Source of the DNA: Pseudevernia furfuracea
Lineage: Eukaryota; Ascomycota; Lecanoromycetes; Lecanorales; Parmeliaceae
Length of the DNA stretch: 64,000 nucleotides
Direction: 5' to 3'
Assembly (NCBI GenBank): GCA_022315425.1
Contig: JAIUPT010000034.1
Coordinates: 1-64,000 of the forward strand
This document shows positions 12,038 through 22,248 of this stretch, in pieces. The translations under genes were made by a program, and so were the position numbers. Below the pieces are notes generated by a model, which was given only the letters and a program-made list of their open reading frames with translations, did no database searches and was not told the origin of the DNA. How positions within the stretch are numbered: the stretch's first letter is position 1; every line of letters starts with the position of its first letter.

Positions 12038-13262
12038 TTTTTATTCTTATCTCTTACTCTTACTCTTATTCTTATTCTTATTTACTTTTATATTTATCTT
12101 TTATCTTTTATTCTTCTTCTTATTTAAAATCTTATTTATTTTTATTTCTATATTTACTTTTCTATTCTCTCTTTTATATTTTCTCTTACTTTTATTCTTA
12201 TATTAAATTTTACTTCTCTTTTTATTTATTAATACTTATATATTTTATTAACTCTAACTCTTTTACTTTTATTCTTCTTCTTATTCTTATTTTTACTCTT
12301 ATTCTTATATTTTTATTCTTATTCTTCTTTTTATCTAATAATACTTATATAATTCTAAACATATATACTTCTTATACACTTCTTATTTACTTCTTCTTTT
12401 ATTTTTTATTTTATTTTATATATTTTAATAACTTTATAATATCTTAAATAAAATTTTAATTAATTATATAAATATAACTATTTATTTATACTTTAATTAA
12501 TATCTTTATAATACATATTATATAATTCTATTTTTAATTCTTATTAACTCTTTTCTCTTTTATACTTTTTCTTTTTCTCTTAATTAATTATTTAAATTAT
12601 ATTTTTAACTTTTAACTCTTATCTCTTTTATATTTTCTCTTATTCTTATAATAACTTTTATTTCTCTTATTCTCTCTCTTACTTTTATTCTTATAATAAC
12701 TTTTACTTCTTCTTTTATTTATTAACACTTATATATTTTAATTACTTTAATTCTTTTACTCTTATTTTTATTCTTCTTCTTCTTTTTACTCTTATTCTTC
12801 TCTTTACTTAATAATACTTATATAATTTTAAATATATATATTTCTTATTTACTTCTTCTTTTACTCTCTTATTTACTTTATATATTTTAATAACTTTATA
12901 ATATCTTAAATAAAAACTTTATTAATCACATAAACACTAACACTTATTTATACTCTTAACATCTTTATATTATATATTATATAACTCTTTTTATACTTTA
13001 TTAATTTATACTCTTTTTATACTTTATTAACTTATATAACTCTATTTTTTCTTTTTTAACTAATTACTTATTTAAACTTAATTAACTATTTAAACTTTTA
13101 ATCTTTAAAATATATATAATTATATTTTAATTTTAATTACTCTTATTACTATTTATTACTTAATATATATTATTATAAACTCAACTTTAAATATAACTCT
13201 TTTTATTAATAAACTTTTAACTTTATTAAAATATAATATATTTAATTTATAAACAACTTTTA
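12038..13262 (+). repeat. G-free subtelomeric tract, with degenerate tandem duplication
   Basis: This stretch contains only A, C and T on the + strand. Together with the telomere block the run without a single G extends from 11908 to 13262 (1355 nt). It is pyrimidine-rich, with abundant CTTATT/TTCTTA-like words. It also contains two diverged copies of a block of roughly 0.45-0.5 kb. For example the region around 12223-12500 is matched by about 12716-12955, sharing the order TAATACTTATATAATT, TTCTTATTTACTTCTTC and ATAACTTTATAATATC. Differences between the copies include several C/T changes, yet neither copy has a G. No coding potential. Confidence 0.95.
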
Positions 13263-13902
13263 GCTTCTTTTATACTTAAACTATTATTATTATTATTATA
13301 TATATTCTAAACTTATAATTATTAATATTACTTTTTAATTAATAATAAAAGTAATTAATACACACGTAGTTATAACTGCATATAGTCGAACTACATATAG
13401 TTAAACTATATTATATTAACTAAGTGAAATATTTAAATTAATATTATTAATTCTTTATATATTTTAAATCTATAACTATTAATATTACTTTTTAATTAAT
13501 AATTAATTAATACTATACGTAGTTAGAACTAGTTCTTTATTAATTATAACTTATATAGTCGAACTACATATAGTTGAATTATATTATATTAATTAAATAA
13601 GATATTTAAACTAATGTTTTTTAATTATTTATATATTCTAAACTTATAAATATTTAAATAACTTTTTAATTAATAGTAATTAATACTACACGTAGTTATA
13701 ACTAGTTATAACTAGTTTTAACTTATTATAATTAATTATAACTTCTATTATAAGTATTATTAATTAAAACGATAATTAAAATAATAAGATTAAGAGTATT
13801 ATTAATTAAAATAATAATATTAAGAATAATACTAATGAAAATAATAACTAAAATAATATTATAAAGATCACGATTAACTAGAATAGTAATACTAAGAATA
13901 AA

Positions 13903-14942
13903 CTATTATTATTATTATTATTATTGTTACTATTACTATTACTGTTACTGTTACTGTCACTGTTACTACTGAGATCAATGCTGAGACTAGTGCTGAGATT
14001 ATTGCTGAGAATACTATCTGTTGAGAACACCGCTGAGAATACTACCTGCTGAGACCACTGCTGAGAATATCGCTGAGATCAATGCTGAGACCACTGCTGA
14101 GACCACCGCTGAGAATACCGCTGAGAGTACTGTCTGCTGAGACCACCGCTGAGAATATCGCTGAGACCAATACCGCTGAGAATACCGCTGAGAATACTGC
14201 TGAGAATATCGCTGAGAATACCGCAGAGATTACCGCAGGGATTACCGCAGGGAATACCGCAGAGAATACTGCCTGCTGAGACTAGCGCTGAGAATACCGC
14301 AGAGAATACTGCCTGCTGAGACTAGCGCTGAGAATACTGCCTGCTGAGATCACCGCTGAGAATATCGCTGAGAACACTGCCTGCTGAGACCAGCGCTGAG
14401 AATACCGCTGAGACCAATACCGCTGAGAATACTGCTGAGAATACTGCTGAGAATATCGCTGAGAATACCGCAGAGATTACCGCAGGGATTACCGCAGGGA
14501 ATACCGCAGAGAATACTGCCTGCTGAGACTAGCGCTGAGAATACCGCAGAGAATACTGCCTGCTGAGACTAGCGCTGAGAATACCGCTGAGACCAATACC
14601 GCTGAGAGTACCGCTGAGAATACTGCCTGCTGAGATCACCGCTGAGAATATCGCTGAGAATACTGCCTGCTGAGATCACTGCTGAGAATATCGCTGAGAA
14701 TACTGCCTGCTGAGATCACTGCTGAGAATATCGCTGAGAATACTGCCTGCTGAGATCACTGCTGAGAATATCGCTGAGAATACTGCCTGCTGAGATCACT
14801 GCTGAGAATATCGCTGAGAATACTGCCTGCTGAGATCACTGCTGAGAATACCGCTGAGATCAATACCGCTAAGATCAATACCGCTGAGACCAATGCTGAG
14901 ACCAATGCTGAGATCAATGCTGAGACCACTGCTGAGACCACT
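13903..14942 (+). repeat. TTA/ACT microsatellite grading into GCTGAGA minisatellite (unit 1)
   Basis: TTATTATT gives way to TTACTATTACTGTT and then to 12-15-bp blocks that begin GCTGAGA followed by ATAC(C/T), CCAC(C/T) or CCAATACC. A higher-order 40-bp period (GCCTGCTGAGATCACTGCTG and the following 20 bp) is repeated about six times between 14620 and 14850. All frames stay open over long distances because the unit length is a multiple of three. The resulting Leu-Arg-Pro or Ser-Ala-Val frames are not taken as genes. Confidence 0.9.
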
Positions 14943-15121
14943 GCCATTAAGTGTCGCATTGAGTGTCCCATTGAGTGTCGCAATTTTCAACATCACTATT
15001 TTAGTCATTATTCCAGTCTATAATACTCTCAGCATCACTATTCTAGTTAATAATGCTCTCAGCGACGAAGACTGCATGCAAATCTTTATGGTGGACGTCG
15101 CTGGCGGTCATTGCCAAGGTA

Positions 15122-15217
15122 GGCTTTGCCTGGCAAAACCTGCCGCTAGCGGTCGATCCGGAAAACGTTGTTCCACCAATGAAAAATTTATCCGGATGGG
15201 TTTTGCCAGGCAAAGCC
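15122..15217 (+). repeat. 19-bp inverted repeat in unit 1 tail (core CTG/CAG)
   Basis: The left arm GGCTTTGCCTGGCAAAACC (15122-15140) is perfectly complementary to the right arm GGTTTTGCCAGGCAAAGCC (15199-15217). The arms are separated by 58 bp. Each arm is itself a near-palindrome, TTTGC-NNN-GCAAA, with a 3-bp asymmetric core. The 58-bp spacer carries a 10-bp palindrome CCGCTAGCGG (15143-15152) and an inner inverted pair ATCCGGA (15156-15162) / TCCGGAT (15191-15197). It lies just upstream of the unit end ACTAGGGTTAG. Confidence 0.95.
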
Positions 15218-15497
15218 CGAGAATACTAGGGTTAGAATAATATTATTAATTCTTTATATGTTTTAAATCTATAACTATTAATATTACTTTTTAATTAATA
15301 ATTAATTAATACTATACGTAGTTAGAACTAGTTCTTTATTAATTATAACTTATATAGTCGAACTACATATAGTTGAATTATATTATATTAATTAAATAAG
15401 ATATTTAAACTAATATTTTTTAATTCTTCATATATTCTAAACTTATAAATATTTAAATAACTTTTTAATTAATAGTAATTAATACTACACGTAGTTA

Positions 15498-17329
15498 TTA
15501 GTATATATAAAAGAATAAGGTAGGGCTGAGCTAAAAAATCTTATATTTGTATGTGCAGCGGGCTGTAGTCAATGTAAACCTCGACAGATCTACGCTTTTT
15601 GATTAGACCCGCTTTGTCAGCCCGCTAGACCTCCCGAGCGCCCTCATCGAAAAATTTGATGACATCTTTTTGCAACTTCAATTATTCTATACTCTCAGCA
15701 TATAATTTTCTTTTAAACTCTCGAATTATAGAGCTAAATTTGCGCATTCTAACGCTATAAAAATTATCAAATTCGACCTACTATTTGTGATTTAAATTGA
15801 CACTCGAATATATTGACGTTCAAATGCGTTCGGGATCGAAACATATTTCTTTCGTATCTATTTATCTATAATTATTCTTTTATCACTCTATCAACCTATC
15901 AATTGTTATAGACATAAATGCATTCGTCATTAATAACTCTCGCTCTTATGTTTTTAGATCTGTCAGACATTTATATCCCTTCTGTCCGTCTCTTACAGTC
16001 TATATTAACGCGTTCAGACGGTCCCTGAGCGAATCTATCATCGTCGATAATCGAGACAAGAAATCAGCTATTACATCTCTTAACAAGGGTGAAAGACTCT
16101 CAAAGAGGTCACGAACGAACTCACAGTTATCGAGTTCATCTCTACTCTCTTTCTAAGTTAGTATTTCAATCTTAGACGCGTTCTCGTCGCCCCCTTTTCA
16201 AATCTCTTAAGACGCGTCACATTCTTCTATAAGGAATTAAGAAGTCAATGAAGAAGTACTTGATGCAGACTCTATAGAAGAATCGTTAAAAGACATATCG
16301 AATAACTTCTTTGAAGATATAGAGCTTTTAGACGATCTATCACCTTTTAGTTCTTACTTGAGTCCCTCGCAGCCTTCAGCACGGCTTCGACGTTACATTG
16401 CACGATATCCTTACACAGAAGAATCGAAGCGTCACTATTTGAGTTTCATGAATGTCATTTGTAATCGTTGCGGCGTCGCGTTCTTCAAGAATGAGACTGA
16501 GGGGTGATGCTGTGATAAGGGAAACATCGAGATCGCTGAGTCTGAAACAGTCATTAAGGAAGATCAGTCTGAGGAGAACGATTCGGTCTTTGAAACGCGT
16601 GTAAACGACTCAGCGAACCCAGTGAATCAGGACGAGGATGCTATAAATAAGATTCTGCACTTTATAAAATCAGAAACGATTACTCTCATCGACGACTGTA
16701 AGGAATTTCGCCGTTACAGCGTCCAATACAATAATGTCGTCTTCATGGTCTCACAGCAGGTCACTATAAAACATGCTGTTGCACCATATACGTGCAAAGT
16801 CCAGGGAGCAATTATCATTCACATGCCCGTCCTGACGCCGCCTGAGGGTGAAAAGTCGGCATTTGATCAGGTCAATTCTTACAGCACGTCGGCTTATGTC
16901 TACATCCCGAGGTCTTCGCCCATGGTCAGCTATATGTGGCCCTCAGTCGAGTCATCAGCAAGGTCGGGCTGTTCATTGTGACCCCAGGCGATCTATCAAG
17001 GAAGCAATCAAGTGCATCGGCGAGGTGTATAAGAAACAAAGTGATTCGACAGGTTCTTCTTTCGACAGCAACTGGGTAGCAGGTAGCAGTAAAAGAAGTC
17101 GAATGTCGCATAGTTGCAAATTAGAGTTCAGTTGGACTTAGGGTTAGGGCTTTCACTTGGTTTTGCAGCGGTAGACATAGTCAAATATTGCATAGTTGGC
17201 AAATAGTCGAATGCCGCATAGTTGGCAAATCAGAGTCCGATTTGGATTTGACTTAGGGTTAGGGCATGCGTCGCAAGCAACCTGATTTTTGCCTTAGAAT
17301 CATGAATTTAATTCATGGGCCTATACTTG
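15498..17329 (+). mobile_element. Non-autonomous Helitron, internal deletion derivative
   Basis: Both ends match the full-length Helitron at 22249-28454. The 5' end is TTAGTATATATAAAAG (TC changed to TT). The 3' end is a CATGAATT/AATTCATG hairpin followed by GGCCTATACTTG. The host sequence reads GTAGTTA before the element and TAACTAG after it. The uninterrupted GTAGTTATAACTAG is present at 13691-13704 in unit 1, which shows insertion between A and T without target duplication. The interior joins the protein N-terminus to the C-terminus at about 16869/16870 (FDQ to GQFLQHVG). About 4.4 kb present in the long copy (about 22709-27096) is missing. The 3' region holds two TTAGGGTTAGGG words. Confidence 0.92.
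16220..17079 (+). pseudogene. Truncated Helitron Rep/helicase (N-terminus fused to motif VI)
   Basis: The reading frame begins in a Ser/Asp-rich segment (EESLKDISNNFFEDIELLDD). It continues through a zinc-finger-like region with CNRCGVAFF and CCDKGN (one in-frame stop between them), and then the Helitron N-terminal segment FRRYSVQYNNVVFM ... YTCKVQGAIIIHMP ... PPEGEKSAFDQ. At the deletion junction the frame shifts to the last helicase segment HGQLYVALSRVISKVGLFIV (SF1 motif VI of Pif1-like helicases) and ends at the TAG at 17077-17079. The Rep catalytic region and helicase motifs I-V are absent, so it cannot act as a transposase. Confidence 0.85.
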
Positions 17330-17507
17330 TAACTAGTTATAATAAGTTTTAACTAGTTTTAACTTATTATAATTAATTATAACTTATATTATAAGTATTA
17401 TTAATTAAAACGATAATTAAAAAAGTAAGATTAAGAGTATTATTAATTAAAATAATAACTAAAATAATATTATAAAGATCACGATTAACTAGAATAGTAA
17501 TACTAAG

Positions 17508-18718
17508 ATTAATTTATTATTATTATTATTATTATTGTTATTATTGTTATTATTATTATTACTATTACTATTACTATTACTATTACTATTACTATTACTA
17601 TTACTATTATTATTATTATTGTTATTATTACTGTTACTGTTACTGTCACTGCTGAGATCAATGCTGAGATTAGTGCTGAGATTATTGCTGAGAATACTGT
17701 CTGTTGAGAACACCGCTGAGAATACTACCTGCTGAGAATACTGCTGAGAATACCGCTGAGAATACCGCTGAGACCAATACCGCTGAGACCATCGCTGAGA
17801 ATACCGCTGAGAATACTACCTGCTGAGACCACTGCTGAGATCAATACCGCTGAGACCAATACCGCTGAGACCAATGCTGAGAATACTGCTGAGAACATCG
17901 CTGAGAATACTGCTGAGAATATCGCTGAGACCAGTGCTGAGACTAATGCTGAGACCATTGCTGAGAATACTGCTGAGAATACTGCCTGCTGAGACCACTG
18001 CTGAGACCAGCGCTGAGAATACCGCTGAGAATACTACCTGCTGAGACCACTGCTGAGAATATCGCTGAGAATACTGCCTGCTGAGACCAGCGCTGAGAAT
18101 ACCGCTGAGAACACTGCCTGCTGAGACCAGCGCTGAGAATACCGCTGAGACCAATACCGCTGAGAATACTGCTGAGAATACTGCTGAGAATATCGCTAAG
18201 ACCAATGCTGAGACCAATGCTGAGACCAGCGCTGAGAATAACGCTGAGAATACTACCTGCTGAGACCACCGCTGAGAATATCGCTGAGACCAATACCGCT
18301 GTGAATATCGCTGAGAATACTGCCTGCTGAGACCACCGCTGAGAATACCGCTGAGACCAATACCGCTGAGAATACTGCTGAGACCACCGCTGAGAATACC
18401 GCAGAGATTATCGCAGGGAATACCGCTGAGAATACTGCCTGCTGAGACCACCGCTGAGAATACCGCTGAGAATACTGCCTGCTGAGACCAGCGCTGAGAA
18501 TACCGCTGAGAATACTGCCTGCTGAGACCAGCGCTGAGAATATCGCTGAGACCAATACCGCTGAGACCAATGCTGAGACCAATGCTGAGACCACCGCTGA
18601 GAATACCGCTGAGATCAATACCGCTGAGAATACTGCTGAGAATATCGCTAAGACCAATGCTGAGACCAATGCTGAGACCAATGCTGAGACCAATGCTGAG
18701 ACCACTGCTGAGACCACT
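17508..18718 (+). repeat. TTA/ACT microsatellite and GCTGAGA minisatellite (unit 2)
   Basis: The gradation is the same as in unit 1: TTATTATT, then ACTATT, then ACTGTT, then blocks beginning GCTGAGA. The array is about 1.07 kb. Its reverse strand is open for more than 330 codons of Ser-Ala-Val-Phe-like and Leu-Ser-Ser-Ile-like residues, purely from the repeat period. Confidence 0.9.
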
Positions 18719-18945
18719 GCCATTGAGTGTCGCATTGAGTGTCGCATTGAGTGTCGCATTGAGTGTCGCATTGAGTGTCGCATTGAGTGTCGCATTGAGT
18801 GTCGCAATTTTCAACATCACTATTTTAGTCATTATTCCAGTCTATAATACTCTCATCATCACTATTCTAGTTAATAATGCTCTCAGCGACGAAGACTGCA
18901 TGCAAATCTTTATGGTGGACGTCGCTGGCGGTCATTGCCAAGGTA

Positions 18946-19041
18946 GGCTTTGCCTGGCAAAACCTGCCGCTAGCGGTCGATCCGGAAAACGTTGTTCCAC
19001 CAATGAAAAATTTATCCGGATGGGTTTTGCCAGGCAAAGCC
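18946..19041 (+). repeat. 19-bp inverted repeat in unit 2 tail (core CTG/CAG)
   Basis: The arms and spacer are identical to unit 1 (left 18946-18964, right 19023-19041), with the same CTG core in the left arm and CAG in the right. The end motif ACTAGGGTTAG follows at 19049-19059. Confidence 0.95.
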
Positions 19042-19099
19042 CGAGAATACTAGGGTTAGATCATAAAAAACACGTCGTACGAGAATCTAAACGCGTTAA

Positions 19100-20580
19100 T
19101 TTGAAAGATGCTTCAGAAAAGCATAAATTAGATCAAAGTATATATATAGAAAGCTAACGAAGAACGTTAGAGAAAGAGTAAGAAATAGAATTCACGAGAG
19201 AGCTACGATAATTAAGAAAGTATTTTCACGCGAAATAGATTCTCAGTAGAAAGCTAAGCACAGAGAAATCTATTCGAATTAGCAGCAAACGAAGTAACGA
19301 GATTAATCTCATATCTAATATTATTCGAGATCGAGAAAACGAGAAAGAAGCGTTAAATCTTATTAGTTATACATAGAGAGAAGAAAAGAGTGACAATAAA
19401 GAAGATAAAGAGCGAGAGAATTCTCGTCGTCTTTAAGAATAAATAGAAGTATATCTCGTTAGAGTAGATCGTTATAATAAATAGACTTCGAAGCGAAGAT
19501 CTATTACTGTAGACGACTACGTAAGAGATCAAAAAGGCTCTCGAGAAAGACACGAGATAAATGTCAGAGATATATAACTCGATAGTAGTAATAAGAAAGT
19601 TCTTCTTAATAATAATTCACGAGATAAGAGTTTCGAAATTCGATATAGATAATTAGACTGTTATCAAGAAAAGAATAGAGATAGAGAATCGAAGTCTATA
19701 TTTAGAACTCGAGATAGTCAAGACACGATAATGTTACGACGTTGACGCGATAGTAGAAAGAGAGAGAAAGCTATACTTCTCTCTAATACTACACGTCGCG
19801 ACGACGAAGATAACTAACGATCTCATTAGAAAGCATTTAATCGAGACAAGTAAGATGAAGAGAGTGAAAAGATTTGATTAGATAATAACAGCTATGCAGT
19901 GTTATAACTGTTAGAAATAGAGATATATAATTAGAAAGTGTTTAAACTCTACGCGCTGCGCAGAATATAGTTAAGATTATAATATACGCAGTCATCAAAA
20001 GAAGACGTTAGAGACGTCAAAGACCTACGTTAACTACGAAGATATAGATCACGCAGCGTACGAGAAGATCTACTTAATAAGAATCAGAGAAGCTTAGAGA
20101 ACGCGTTAGAGAATAGCGACTAAGCTTCTACTGTATAAGTCGCTAAGAAAGAGATCATCTTCGACAGCTCTGAAAAGAGATAACGAATTTATATTAATAG
20201 ACTTAAAGAAGAAGAGAAAGACAGTCTTAAAGATAATCGAGTTAAGAGAGACGTCAAAGACTTAAAAAATAAGTTAAAATATGCAGAGAGACAAGCAGAG
20301 AGTAGAGAGATCAACGATACGCTTTCAACTCTCTACTATCGCTAAAGCGCTAGAATAATAGATAATCGCAGCATCGAGTGTTCTCGAAAAGATCACGTAA
20401 TCTCCCTCTCAATAGAAGAGTTCTATCAACGAGATCTTCGCTTCTAGAGAGATAACGTATAACTCAACGTTAAAAGAGATGATAAGCGCTATATAGTCAG
20501 CATAGCAAGTAAAAGTAATCACAGATTAAGAAGATATAAAGATATCAGACAACGATAATCTATAAAAAATATCGCGACGC
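19100..20580 (+). pseudogene. LINE ORF1 (Gag-like), degenerate
   Basis: A charged, Lys/Arg/Glu-rich protein broken by many stops. Near 19895-20060 it carries a CCHC-like region reading CYNC, then a His-containing segment, then RKC, CAEY and NYED. This is the nucleic-acid-binding zinc-knuckle array found at the end of Tad-clade Gag proteins. The following segment (20150-20560) has heptad-like charged residues. Exact start and end are not determinable. Confidence 0.65.
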
Positions 20581-22248
20581 TGAGAATCTTATAATACAAC
20601 ATAAGAAATGAACTAAAAATAATAACTACCTTGCTAGCAGACGCAGGGATTCAAGATATTAACGTACTTGCGATTCAAGAATCAAGCTTCAACTCGCACA
20701 TAGAATTCTCGTATAACTCAAGAACTAGTCAGTTTTATCTAATATATCGCTCGAGAAAGAATACGAGAGTGTGCTTCTATATCAACAAGAGACTAAATTC
20801 GAAGAATTAAAATGTGAAGTTCGTGACAAAGAATATAAGTACGTTAAGAATTCGATCCAGACAGAGAGAGAAAGCGAATCGAATCGAGAGACTCTCAATT
20901 TATAATATCTATAATTCGAGCTTATCGCTATTCTCGACAAAGAACTTCTTTAGTCTATCACAGATTCTAAGACTTCTATAGAAGTTTAACAAGTATCTCT
21001 TACTCGAGGACTTCAATCTACATTATTCTAGCTGAAATAACTTTAATAGATTCTCGTATTATAAAGAGACGAACGATCTAATTATAATAACTACAGAGAG
21101 AAGAATAAATCTAGTTCTATTAAAGAAAGTAGTAACGTAAAGATTTCGAGAATAAAAGAGTGCGATCGATCTAATCTTTATTACTTCAGAGGCAACGAAG
21201 ATAATAATTCGTTATCAAGTAGAATCGAATTTATAACATAACTCGAATTATCTTTTAATACTCACGAAGCTCGATCTGACAACGAAGAGCGCTTCGAAAC
21301 AACGACGTCGTGCTTAAAAGATAACAAAATTAGAAGAGATAGTTAAAGAAGCTTAAGTACTAGACGCGACACTCTCATTAGACTCTTTAACAAATTCGAA
21401 GCAGATCGATAACTATGTTAGTCTGCTCTATAGAGAACTTGATAAGATAATAAAGAATATAATATCGTGAACTAAGTCGTTAAAAAAAGATAAGTTATTT
21501 TAAGACGAAGAGTGCAGTCTAATAATAAAGAAAGCGAAGACTAAGATATCTCGATATCGAGTTAGTCGTAACGAGCACGCAGAGCACGTATAAAGAGCGA
21601 CACTCAAGAAGAGAGATAAGATAATAAGTAAGATCAAGACTCTTCACTTTCGTAGAGAAGTATACGAGATAACGTAATTATCTAAAGAAGTTTAAGACAT
21701 AGTCAGCTAAGCGAGAAACGATAATATATATTTTAAGTTTCTATCGAAGTTCTCGTTAATAAGAAGAACAGAGAAGAGTCTAATTACTACGTTTAAAGAA
21801 AAAGTTAATGCTTTAAGAAAGACTTTCTTTTCTTCTCTCTCTCAGATAGATATCTTCGATATTCTAAAAGTAGTCTATTCTTCTTCGTTATTAATAAATA
21901 GTCGAATCACGAAAAAAGAGATACGTAAGACTATCTTTAAATTAAAATCAGATAAAGCTTCAGAGATAGATAATCTATTAAATCGCTTTTTAAGACTAGT
22001 TACAGAGAAGCTACTCTTCAAGTTTAAATACTTATTTTAGACATACGTAGACGTGAACTATCACCCTAAGAAGTTTCGTAAGATTAATATTATTATATTA
22101 AGAAAGTCAAAGAAGAAGAACTACTTCGAATCGAAGTCGTATAGATTAATAACACTCTTAAGTACACTAAAAAAGACACTAAAGATAATAATTGCGCGCA
22201 GACTTAATAACTACGTAAAAGATAATAATCTTCTTTCGTTAAAATAAA

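Larger units (their letters stand above)
13264..15236 (+). repeat. Composite repeat unit, copy 1
   Basis: Order from left to right: an AT-rich module with internal tandem repeats of roughly 0.2 kb (recurrent ACGTAGTTATAAC and CGAACTACATATAG words), a trinucleotide tract (about 13903-13970), a GCTGAGA minisatellite (to about 14940), three TTGAGTGTCGCA-like 12-mers, and a conserved tail of about 250 bp. The tail ends in ACTAGGGTTAG at 15226-15236. The same order recurs at 15237-19059 and 30338-32114. No protein-coding gene is evident. It behaves as a subtelomeric satellite or non-autonomous element. The left boundary is uncertain because it grades into the G-free tract. Confidence 0.85.
15237..19059 (+). 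repeat. Composite repeat unit, copy 2 (carrying a Helitron derivative)
   Basis: It follows directly on unit 1. It contains the AT-rich module, interrupted at 15498-17329 by the short Helitron. It then has the TTA/ACT tract (about 17508-17650), the GCTGAGA minisatellite (to about 18718), seven or so copies of the 12-mer TTGAGTGTCGCA (18723-18806) and the conserved tail ending ACTAGGGTTAGA. Over the roughly 250-bp tail, units 1 and 2 differ at very few positions (one visible change, CAGCATCAC versus CATCATCAC). Confidence 0.85.

Noticed and set aside
14893..15240. Open frame running through the conserved tail, present in all three units (NALSDEDCMQIFMVDVAGG ...)
   Set aside because: The same stretch is conserved at the DNA level including the inverted repeat, is open in the reverse direction too, and shows no third-position bias that I can see. 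DNA or RNA structure is the better explanation. A peptide cannot be fully excluded.
17816..18832. 338-codon open frame on the minus strand (Ser-Ala-Val-Phe repeats), and similar frames at 31051-31863, 14082-14279 and 18570-19157
   Set aside because: They arise because the GCTGAGA minisatellite has units of 12 or 15 bp and so keeps all frames open. The frames overlap on both strands and have no start context.
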